NCBI RefSeq assembly: GCF_036588685.1
Contig: NW_026963296.1
Coordinates: forward strand, 1,550,001-1,614,000
DNA: 64,000 nucleotides
Direction of reading: 5' to 3'
From: Mytilus trossulus
Lineage: Eukaryota > Mollusca > Bivalvia > Mytilida > Mytilidae
A program made the translations under genes and the position numbers. The notes beneath the pieces are model-generated. The model made no database searches, was not told the origin of the DNA, and saw only the letters and a program-made list of their open reading frames with translations. Below, in pieces: positions 54,774 through 64,000 of the stretch (position 1 is the first letter of the stretch; every line of letters starts with the position of its first letter).

Positions 54774-54840
54774 AGTCACAGAAAAAAAGTCATGGAAAAA
54801 AAGTCACAGGAAAAAAGGTCACAGGAAAAAAGTCACAATA
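54774..54840. repeat. Short repeat of 'aaaaaaagtcacagg'
   Basis: Four to five units of AAAAAAGTCACAGG. The inverse array is at 59,206-59,270 ('tgtgactttttttcctgtga'), with similar bases beyond ('cacaatatatt' against 'aaatattgtg'). The two may be inverted ends of a 4.5-kb unit, which encloses families G and I. Confidence 0.55.
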
Positions 54841-54985
54841 TATTAATATATTTTTTGTATGAAATAGTCATATGGTCTGCACATACAGTTATTAATAGGA
54901 GAAACTTTCCAAATAATTTTTTTTTTTTATGGAAATGGTTATATGGTCGCACATATATATGAATATATTGGAAAACATTCACAAT

Positions 54986-55730
54986 GTTGGCATGACACGG
55001 GTTATGTTCTTCTCATATATGTTATGATGGTATGATACTAAACCCCTTACGGGAAGGATTGTGCCTGATGTTCATATGATGAAATCGCATTGTTGGCATG
55101 ACACGGGTTATGTTCTTCTCATATATGTTATGATGGTATGATACTAAACCCCTTACGGGAAGGATTGTGCCTGATGTTCATATGATGAAATCATAATCTT
55201 TCAGTCAGTTTAATTGAAGTCTGGAGCTGGCATGTCAGTTAACTGCTAGTAGTCTGTTGTTATTTATGTATTATTGTCATTTTGTTTATTTTCTTTGGTT
55301 ACATCTTCTGACATCAGACTCGGACTTCTCTTGAACTGAATTTTAATGTGCGTATTGTTATGCTTTTACTTTTCTACACTGGTTAGAGGTATAGGGGGAG
55401 GGTTGAGATCTCACAAACATGTTTAACCCCGCCGCATTTTTGCGCCTGTCCCAAGTCAGGAGCCTCTGGCCTTTGTTAGTCTTGTATTATTTAAATTTTA
55501 GTTTCTTGTGTACAATTTGGAAATTAGTATGGCGTTCATTATCACTGAACTAGTATATATTTGTTTAGGGGCCAGCTGAAGGACGCCTCCGGGTGCGGGA
55601 ATTTCTCGCTACATTGAAGACCTGTTGGTGACCTTCTGCTGTTGTGTTTTTTTTTTATTTTGGTCGGGTTGTTGTCTCTTTGACACATTCCCCATTTCCA
55701 TTCTCAATTTTATTATACAATAAATATTTT
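54986..55730 (+). repeat. Family G repeat, near full length, with duplicated start
   Basis: The first 106 bp ('gttggcatgacacgggttat' to 'tatgatgaaatc') occur twice in tandem, 54,986-55,091 and 55,092-55,197, nearly identical. The rest follows 20,190-20,800 in order and ends 'ttgacacattccccatttcc' and 'attctcaatttta'. No coding frame. Confidence 0.78.
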
Positions 55731-56285
55731 GTATGGAAATTGACATTTTTTAATTCATTTTATACGACTAGCTTTGGAAATTTAGATATAAATTGCAAAA
55801 CATTAAAATGAAACGTGTACATGCTGGTGTACTATTGATACATGCATGTTTTCAAGGATTTGTTGTAATTATTTTTGTTTTATATATATATATCTCTTAT
55901 GAAATGAAAGAGATGTGAGTTAAACAGCAACAATTTCCTTCAATTCGAATTCAAGTTAGAAGTTCATATATGACTTGATCACAAGTTATTTTGATTTTTG
56001 AAGATAAAGTATTATTCCTTCAATTCAGTGTTAAACAAACAACTCATTGCCATTAATACTAACAGGGACTGTTGATATTGATGTGTGGCTTCTTGTGACA
56101 ACTTCTCCCTTTTGTAGACCTACCAATGAAATACAACTTAAGCTCAATATTAAATGAAAGGAAACAACCAGCTTTCCCTGTTTGATAAAAAGTCAATTTT
56201 GAAAAAAAGAACATATTATATTACGCTTTTATTAGTTTATACTAGAACACACCCGCGAAATCGCAGGCATATACAGCTTATGAAC
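55731..56285. other. No gene seen
   Basis: AT-rich; a 62-residue frame at 56,154 runs into the family I repeat. Confidence 0.4.
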
Positions 56286-56297
56286 TGTTGTAGGATG

Positions 56298-57380
56298 ATT
56301 TTTGTCGAGCCTGCAACTTTTGTTGCAGAAAGCTCGACATAGGGATTGTGATCCGGCGGCGGCGGTGGCGGCGTTAGCTAACTTCTTAAAAGGTTTATAT
56401 TTTAAAAGGTAGAAGACCTGGATGCTTCATACTTTTTATATAGATGCCTCATGTTACGAACTTTCCGTCAGTCACATGTCCAATGTCCTTGACCTCATTT
56501 TTATGGTTCAGTGACTACTTGAAAAAAAAGTTAAGATTTTTTGTAATGTTAAATTCTCTCTTATTATAAGTAATTGGATAATTATATTTGGTGGTGCGTA
56601 CCTTGCAAGGTCCTCATGCCCGTCAAACAGTTCTCACTTGACCTCGACCTCATTTCATGGATCAGTGAACAAGGTTAAGTTTTGGTGGTCAAGTCCATAT
56701 TTCAGATACTTTAAGCAATAGGTCTAGTATATTCGGTGTATGGAAGGACTGTAAGGTGTACATGTCCAACTGGCAGGTGTCATCTGACCTTGACCTCATT
56801 TTCATGGTTCAGTGGTTATAGTTAAGTTTTTGTGTTTTGGTCTGATTTCATATACTATATGCAATAGGTTTACTATATTTGGTGTATGGAATGATTGTAA
56901 GGTGTACATGTCTAGCTGACAGTTGTCATCTGACCTTGACCTCATTTTCATGGTTTAGGGGTCAAAGTTAAGTTTTTGAGTTTTGATCTATTTTTCTAAT
57001 ACTTTATGCATTAGGTCAACTATATTTGGTGTATAGAAATATTTTATGATCTATATGTCTGTGACACAGGTTTTATTTGACCTTAACCTCATTTTCACGG
57101 TCCATTACTAAGTGTTAAGTGTTTGTGTTTTGGTCTGTTTTTCTTAATTTATAAGCAATAAGTCAACTATATTTGTTGTATTGAAGAATTGTTAGCTGTA
57201 CATGTCTGCCTGACATGGTTCATCTGACCTTGACCTCATTTTCATGGTTCATTGATCAGTGTATTGTTTTCTTGGTTAATGTTGAGTTTATGTGACAGTT
57301 GTAATAAAGCTTTATATTTTGATCCATCAACATAATATCAATGATTAGTAAAGAAGGTGAGACATTTCAGCGTGTGCACT
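56298..57380 (+). repeat. Family I repeat: hairpin head plus about 150-bp tandem units
   Basis: Head: 'gtcgagcctgcaacttttgt' / 'tgcagaaagctcgac', a hairpin (56,305-56,339), then a (GGC)-rich tract. Body: about five units with 'ctgaccttgacctcatttt', 'catggttcagtg', 'ttaagtttttg' and 'actatatttggtgtatgg'. I recognise it as a common bivalve repeat. Non-coding. Confidence 0.75.
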
Positions 57381-58115
57381 CTTGTTTGTAAAAGATATTA
57401 TGTATGGAGAATTACATAATGGGTATCAAAAGCCCTCTCCCTTTTTCTAAAGTCTGATATTTGTTTCCTTTCTGTTAAATTCAATTATATTTGTGTTTCT
57501 GGCCTACGATCACAATTATTCTTCTCCTTTGCTACAATGCTTCTTTTGGTAAAAGTCAAATCAAATTAAAAATTTGCACCTTTTCAAACATGAAATAAAT
57601 GTAACTGCTTATATATAGACCATTATTAGTCTAAAAAATATGCTTCTATGACAATCCATCAGTGCTTTTTTTTTGAGAGCCTTATTAACATGCCAATGGT
57701 AGGATTTGAATCATGTATAAATGACTAATACCGACTAAGGCTTATTTGAGGGGTTGTCGGAGGGGTCCTGATCCTGAAATCCCGGGCTTAAAACCATGAA
57801 ATCCTGAGATGCAGAATTTAAAGAAATTCATATCCTGAAATCGAAAAATATATTCCCGGATCCAGTAAGGATCAATCCCCAAATCCCGACGCCCTGAAAA
57901 AGGTCCTGCCTCCCTCTAATCTCTATCTTACTTTCATTTTTGCCAAATCACTATTTTCCCTTATAACAATAAATTTGTATGCCCCAATTATGGGCATTAT
58001 GTTTTCTAGTCTGTGCATCCCTGCGTTCGTCTGTTCAGTCGTCCGTCCGTCCGTCCGTCTCGTTTTTCTGTCCCACTTCAGCTAAAAAATGTTGGTCGAG
58101 GTAGTTTAAGATGAA
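57381..58115. other. No gene seen
   Basis: Contains a local cluster 'cctgaaatcccggg', 'ccatgaaatcctgagatgc', 'cctgaaatcgaaaaa' (57,770-57,850) and a (CCGT)n run at 58,030-58,060. Confidence 0.45.
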
Positions 58116-58118
58116 GTT

Positions 58119-58700
58119 GAGCATGTTTTACTTATTTTAATATATATGCAAGTGGAATGACCCCTTAAATACTGAGTAAACATTTTAAAGAAAACAGTAA
58201 ACAGAATCAGGGACTTTCTATACTTACATAGAAATTCCCTGACAGAATACAGAGAGTCTCTATATATTAAAGTAGAATAATCGTAGCTTGCATGTAGATA
58301 AACGCGAAAAATATTTGTCCTTTCTAAGGAGGTATAATAGTTGTGATTCTTGCGATCTAAACACCATGATATGGAGAACGCTCTACGATTGGTTGTACTT
58401 GTGTCTCATGTTTTACTTATTTTAATATATATGCAACTGGTTTGACCCCTTAAATAGTAAACATTTAAAAAAAAAAACAGTAGACGGAATACAGAGAGTC
58501 TCTATATATATTATAGTAGTATAATCGTAGTTTACATGTAGATAAACACGAAAAATAATTGTCCTCTCTAACATATCTAAGGAGGTTAATAGTTGTGGTT
58601 CTTGCGATCTAAACACCATGATATGGAGAACGCTCTGATTGGCTTATCTATTTTTCATTTTTGTTATCTATCATACGATTGGTTGTATTTGTGCATGTTT
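58119..58700. repeat. Tandem duplication of about 285 bp
   Basis: 'catgttttacttattttaat' at 58,120 and 58,408, 'agagagtctctatatat' at 58,251 and 58,492, 'cttgcgatctaaacaccatg' at 58,350 and 58,599 and 'acgattggttgta' at 58,384 and 58,675. The right unit has several small insertions and one deletion. Confidence 0.85.
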
Positions 58701-58817
58701 TAAACCGGAAGTCTTATCTATGACTAAAAGTCAGTCTGATGACGGAATCATATCTGGACTCCTTTTTTGTTGTTTTTCTCCCAAAATAACTCAATCTGAA
58801 TAATCATAAGAATGGAT

Positions 58818-58900
58818 CAATCGTAACTACTCGGCCATTCTCGCTATGCAGTACAATAACTTTCTTCGTGCAACCAGAAAGGCCGAGTAGTTCCGATTGA
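58818..58900. repeat. Palindrome 'caatcgtaactactcggcc'
   Basis: CAATCGTAACTACTCGGCC (58,818-58,836) and GGCCGAGTAGTTCCGATTG (58,881-58,899) are inverse with one mismatch, around a 44-bp loop. 'aatgga' flanks it on the left and its direct repeat 'aatgga' on the right. Confidence 0.85.
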
Positions 58901-60295
58901 AGAATGGATGACAAATGCGACCATGCATGTTACCTATAGGACACAGAGGCGTGATGATTGATTTATTGTGGAAGGAAGAGAAGCGAAACACAAAATGAGG
59001 TCTTCTCGTTTAATAGTATAGATATACTTCCTTTATGGTTTTTAAAGATTAAACTTTACCACTAAGAGTAAGTAATCTGATACAAGTATATTATGGCTTT
59101 TTTTCTATGCATTCAAAAACACCAGTTGAATCATTTATTGCATACATGTACATAGTTACTTTTTCATGTGCATTCCAACATACTTCTGATAAATAATTTT
59201 ACTAAAAAATATTGTGACTTTTTTTCCTGTGACTTTTTTTCCTAGTGATTTTGTGACTTTTTTTCTGTTTACCGTACACGCAACTGTCAAATAAAAGTTA
59301 CTGCTTTACCTGTAATAAGCCATACAACTTATCAGTTGATCGACCATGCCACTTCAATTGTAAAAGTTTGTTCATAGATAGATGAAAATGAAAATCATCA
59401 TTTTGATGAAAAAAAATTGAATTAAAATTGATTTTCTTTATCAAAATTATGAAGTTAATTATTTTAACATAAAAAAGCAATGAATATTTCCCCAAGATTA
59501 AAAGAAAAGTATTATCTACTCCAGGAATAATAAAAAAAAAATGTATTTATAATTGGTCCATTTTCTATAGAAATCATTGGTCTTCTGAAATCGATCTCAA
59601 AAAGACATGCATAATATAGACCTAAACATTTTTTTTTCCGGAAAGAGTTATCACATATATTTATGTTTGTTAAAAAATAATAAAATTCAACACTCAAATT
59701 GAAATATATATAAAATGTTTTTTGGTTGTCCTAAAAAATGAATAAAGTTTTTGAATCAAGATCGGAACAAATTCTTTGACCTTCACGAAAGCCCCCTCTC
59801 TTTTTTTAGCCACACACACACAGAAGATGAATTTTGGGGTCCAAATGAGATGCATGTTGAATTTTGTTTGTCAGTAACTTCAACTTATATCCCAAGTAAA
59901 AACAATTGATTCAACGTTTAATAATAAAAAAATCAAAATTAAACTACATGGAGGATTATTCAGGGTATTCCAACTTAGTTGCACCAAAAGGGTATCTTAC
60001 TATACCAAATTAATCGTTGATTCTTCAAAGTTTAGTTTAGCCATAATAATTAAGTATATAACAGCAATAGAATGTCATAATCAGTGTAGAATAAGTCTTA
60101 AGGCGAAATTCATACTGTTGAGATAGTGTCAAGACATATTTAAGACTGTCAAGAATGTGTCAAGACATATTCAGACATTATCAAGAATGTCAAGATCGAG
60201 ACAAATAAAAGACAGTCAAGAATTGCTGCATGTTTATCTGGTGGGGTAAATGTGCTCGTTTTTGAGTAAATTGTAAAACTTATTGGAAACATGCA
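58901..60295. other. No gene seen
   Basis: AT-rich. The inverse 'gtgactttttttcc' array is at 59,206-59,270. Around 60,110-60,220 'gtcaagacatatt' recurs. Short frames only. Confidence 0.4.
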
Positions 60296-60299
60296 TTTT

Positions 60300-60485
60300 T
60301 CATATAGATAAGACGGTTGGTTTTCCCGTTTTAATGGTTTAACACTAGTCAATTTTTGGAAGCGCCAATGCTTCGTGTTTAAGTCTGTACTTTGATCCAT
60401 AATGGTGGACTTGTACTTATTATGACTATGATGGAGAGTTATCTCATTGACACTCATCGGACATATTCTTAAACATCTTTTACAT
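60300..60485 (+). repeat. Dispersed repeat, family A
   Basis: Has 'gacggttggttttcccgttt', 'cttcgtgtttaagtctgtac' and 'gatggagagttatctcattg', parallel to 500-715; the 113-residue minus frame covers it and is not a gene. Confidence 0.6.
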
Positions 60486-61270
60486 CCCAACTTTGTATGT
60501 ATTACAGTGCCAATTTCTTATTAACTGGAGATAACTCATTTTAAGTTGGCAAAATATTATTCCACATTGAGGTTGCAATCATAAATATCCGAGATTCTTT
60601 TCCCCATCTGATATATGCTGATGTTTGCTATTAGTTTTCACCCCCCCTCCCCTCCCCCTTTTCCCCAGAAAAAAAGATTAAACATTGCATTAATCATAGC
60701 GGTAAAAAAAATATAATGTTTTTAAGGCAGACAGGACCCCCTGAGCCAGACTATAGATGTCACTTGTACATATCACTTTACTAGACCAGACCAATTTGTA
60801 TTGGACTTTGCCCAATGTCAGGCGACAGTGGGAATGACTAATTTTGAATGCTTTGTTTTGGAGCTTTATTTCATAGCAGCATCCTGTTACAATTATTTCT
60901 TGTAAAAAGTTTTTTTTTAAGTAGGAAAAAAGTTAACCAGGCAATCTACACGACAAGTTACTTGTCACAAGCTTAAAAAGTATATACATGTACATATTCA
61001 GAAATGGTTCAACCAATATTTATCTAAAACTAAAATTGAGCTATTTTATATTTTCAGTTTAAAGATCTACTGTTCGTTTTTATTTGATTCAAGTCCAGTC
61101 AGTTTATTACTAATTAAAGGTAAGTGAACATTATAGTCAAACTGTATTGGAACAATATTTATTTCATCAAATGAAATTCAGAAATATATTTCAATTGTAA
61201 AAGTTAAAATTAAAAAAAAAGAGATAATCAAGAGCTAGCTGGTTCATTCTAAGTAGCATTTCACCAGTGC
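60486..61270. other. No gene seen
   Basis: AT-rich with a C-rich stretch at about 60,640-60,665. No feature supported. Confidence 0.4.
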
Positions 61271-61278
61271 TTTTTTTA

Positions 61279-62660
61279 GCTCACCTGACCCAAAGGGCCA
61301 AGTGAGCTTTTCTCATCACTTGGCATCCGGCGTCCGTTGTTGTCCGTCAAAGCTTTTACAAAAATCTTCTCCTCTGAAACTACTGGGCCAAATTTAACCA
61401 AACATGGCCAAAATCATTATTAGGGTATCTTGTTTAAAAATTGTGTTCGGTGACCTGGCCATCCAACCAAGATGGCCGCCACGGCTAAAAATAGAACATA
61501 GGGGTAAAATGCAGTTTTTGGCTTATAACTCAAAAACCAAAGCATTTAGAGCAAATCTGACAGTGGGTTAAATTGTTTATCAGGTCAAGATCTATCTGCC
61601 CTGAAATTTTCAGATGAATTGGACAAGCCGTTGTTGGGTTGCTGCCCCTGAATTGGTAATTTTAAGGAAATTTTGCTGTTTTTGGTTATTATCTTGAATA
61701 CTATTATAGATAGAGATAAACTGTAAACAGCAATAATGTTCAGCAAATGAAGATTTACAAATAAGTTAACATGACCAAAATGGTCAGTTGACCCCTTTAG
61801 GAGTTATTGCCCTTTATAGTCAATTTTTGACCATTTTCCGTAAATCTAAGCAATCTTTTACAAAAATTCTCTCCTCTTAATCTACTGGGCCAAATTAAAC
61901 CAAACTTGGCCACAATCATCTTTGGGGTATCTAGTTTAAAAATTGTGTTCGGTGACATGGCCATCCAACAAAGATGGCCACCACAGCTAAAAATAGAACA
62001 TAGGGGTAAATTGGCCCGGTAAAATGCAGTTTTTGGCTTATAACTCAAAAACCAAAGCATTCAGAGCAAATCTGACAGTGGGTTAAATTGTTTATCAGGT
62101 CAAGATCTATCTGCCCTGAAATTTTCAGATGAATTGGACAAGCCGTTGTTGGGTTGCTTCCCCTGAATTGGTAATTTTAAGGAAATTTTGCTGTTTTTGG
62201 TTATTATCTTTAATATTATTATAGACAGAGATAAACTGTAAGCAGCAATAATGTTCAGCAAATAAAGATTTACAAATAAGTCAACATGACCGAAATGGTC
62301 AGTTGACCCCTTTAGGAGTAATTGCCCTTTATAGTCAATTTTTGACCATTTTTCGTAAATCTTAGTAATCTTTTACAAAAATCTTCTCCTGAAACTACTG
62401 GGCCAAATTAATCCAAACTTACCCACAATCATCTTTTGGGTATCTAGTTTAAAAATTGTGTTTGGTGACATGGCCATCCATCCAAGATGGCCACCACAGC
62501 TAAAAATAGAACATAGGGGTAAAATGCAGTTTTGGGCTTAAAACTCAAAAACCAAAGCATTAAGAGCAAATCTGACCAGTAGTAAAATTGTTTATCAGGT
62601 CAAGATCTATCTGCCCTAAAATTTTCAGATAAATAGGACAACCTGTTGTTGGGTTGCTTA
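61279..62660 (+). repeat. Family D repeat, about 520-bp units in tandem (2.6 units)
   Basis: Starts 'gctcacctgacccaaagggc' and then units beginning 'cttttacaaaaatcttctcc' at about 61,352, 61,856 and 62,370. Each has 'tactgggccaaatt', 'aagatggcc.ccac.gctaaa', 'gtcaagatctatctgccctg', 'ccgttgttgggttgct' and 'ggtcagttgacccc'. Units 1 and 2 are over 90% alike by eye; unit 3 stops after 'tgttgttgggttgctt'. The minus frame at 61,797-62,060 is repeat-derived. Confidence 0.85.
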
Positions 62661-64000
62661 AAACTTTACACATGTCTTTGTTGTATTAATCTAAAGATCT
62701 GTATACTTTTTGGTGATGATTCAAAATTTCATTTTTGAGTTAGGCCACGGTTTTTTAATTTGTTGGTTTACGGATTTTCTCCATGAAAAAGTCGGGTCGG
62801 TCGGTCGGGAAAAAAAAGAAAAAAAAAAGATCTTACGAGACATAAAACTGATATGCAAAATAAATATATATATTTCACCTTTCTAATAATATGTTTGTCA
62901 TACTATTTTGTCATCATTCTTAAATTTTAGTTCGATGAAATACTATTGCTCAGCTGTAAAAAAAACATCGCATGACATTGTCTAATAATTTCCCGTAAAA
63001 AAGGGGTGCACGGACATAGACGAAATTAAATCGTCATTTCACAGATAATAAAAAGAGATTCACGTCAGTAGCTCTTATTTAAAACTTGTTGGTGAATAAT
63101 AATAAGCACGAAAACTGAAAGACAAAAATGTAAAAACGTCGTACGAAAATAAGTTTCAAAAACGTAATAGACTCGTCCACTGGAAAAAACAGAAATTATA
63201 TCGGGTTAAATAATCGTTGTCATGCATTCCCGTTTTTTATCAAAATTGACGATATATTTTTATCATCTATGAAAACAAGAAAACTTCAAATGATTTTTAA
63301 AATTCAGTACTTTAACTCGATGTCTTGAACTTCCACCTGTCCACATTTGGACAAGTCTATTTCTATGAGAACAGACATCTTACGGACTGGTGACAAATGA
63401 AGGAAACGAACTTATTGTGTAACTGGTTTTAAACACAGGTTTGGTTCCGCAAAATTATTCGCAAACGACATTTCAAGGTCATTAATAATTGATTTGTCTA
63501 TTTTTAGAAACGTAACCTGAAAGTTTCATTTTTCACAACAGAAAGTGTCATCACTTCTGTAAGTGATTAATGCATTTCATTTCATAAAAAAAGGATATTT
63601 TAATTATTATTTTTAGGGATAATGCATTTGATATGGTCGGCGGGAATAAAAAAGCATGAAAAGTCAATTTTATTTTTATTCTGGAAACCGGCAAAATCGG
63701 GTCGGTGGATCTGTAAACCAACAAATTAAAAAATCCTGGCCTTATTGAGTTATTGAGTATTTTGTAAAAAAGGGGGAGGTTTTTTTTACATGTTGTGCCG
63801 TATCTCAAAAACAATTTATGATTATTGCTTAAAACTTTACACACTTCTTTTTTTATATTAACCTAAAGATCTGTATACTTTTTGGTGATGATTTAAAACT
63901 TTATTTTGGAGTTATTGAGTATTTTGTTTAACAGGGGAGTTTTTTTTTACATGTCGCGCCGTATCTCAAAAATGATTTATGATTATTGCTTAAAACTTTA
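62660..64000. repeat. About 170-bp tandem units, one interrupted by a transposon
   Basis: The unit with 'gcttaaaactttacacatgt', 'aaagatctgtatactttttg', 'gttattgagtattttgt', 'ggggaggttttttttacatg' and 'gtatctcaaaaa' appears at 62,660-62,742 plus 63,742-63,825, again at 63,826-63,990, and starts once more at the window edge. It continues directly from the third family D unit. Confidence 0.75.
62743..63741. mobile_element. PIF/Harbinger-like non-autonomous transposon, 999 bp
   Basis: 28-bp inverted ends: left GGCCACGGTTTTTTAATTTG then TTGGTTTA; the inverse of the right end is GGCCAGGATTTTTTAATTTG then TTGGTTTA (two mismatches). TTA is found on both sides (62,740-62,742 and 63,742-63,744), a 3-bp target duplication. 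The neighbouring tandem unit offers the empty site 'gagttattgag'. No transposase frame inside. TTA/TAA target sites with GG-starting ends are typical of PIF/Harbinger; the family is inferred from this. Confidence 0.82.

Noticed and set aside
61797-62060. 87-residue minus frame
   Set aside because: It lies within the family D repeat and recurs, broken, in the next tandem unit.
1-64000. CRISPR array or bacterial operon
   Set aside because: The direct repeats are contiguous minisatellites without unique spacers, and genes are spliced; nothing suggests a prokaryote.

Overview
The window looks like nuclear DNA of a bivalve mollusc, most likely a mussel (Mytilus-type). It is AT-rich, has spliced genes with GT/AG introns, no bacterial-style gene packing, and many dispersed repeat families that I recognise as typical of mussel DNA. 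The taxon is inferred from memory of these families; no search was run. No complete tRNA, rRNA or CRISPR was seen.

Region 1 (about 1-17,000) is the main genic part: a CAP-domain (CRISP/antigen 5/PR-1, SCP) family locus arranged head to head. On the plus strand (9,363-16,330) is a near-complete gene of five coding exons. I joined it by eye from splice sites and reading phase: 168+121+107+128+196 nt = 720 nt, 239 residues. It has a signal peptide, a CAP domain and a Gly/Thr/Trp-rich repeat tail. On the minus strand (6,299 down to 1,042) is a second copy with exons 1-3, two tandem copies of exon 4, no exon 5 in the window, and a one-base loss in an A-run of exon 1. A third relic, only promoter plus exon 1 with a mutated splice donor, lies at 28,179-28,423. 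All three share a TATA box, an initiator-like block 30-31 bp downstream, and an upstream repeat module. The most unusual structure is a 36-bp minisatellite grown from the exon 3/intron 3 boundary. Every unit carries the end of exon 3 (the CAP signature GHYTQ). In the plus gene all but the last of 13 units carry a good splice donor; in the minus copy all but the last of 5 do.

Region 2 (21,421-25,600) is a 4,180-bp tyrosine-recombinase retrotransposon of Ngaro/PAT type. It has gag-like, RT-RNase H and tyrosine-recombinase reading frames and textbook split direct repeats in the order A1 ... B1-A2 ... B2. A1 and A2 differ at one base in 142; B1 and B2 are identical over 102. The ends look recent, yet the coding part is broken in three places, so this is probably a young, non-autonomous copy.

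Region 3 (about 25,600-64,000) has no gene I can assign with confidence. It holds dispersed repeats, tRNA-derived SINE and LINE relics, palindromes, five sizeable tandem arrays (90 bp, about 123 bp, an AT palindromic array, about 150 bp and about 520 bp), a (CTT)n tract, a short telomere-like tract, and a 999-bp PIF/Harbinger-like element with TTA target duplication. Two small open frames (minus 17,138-17,245, one membrane segment; plus 45,759-45,935) are listed as weak gene candidates.
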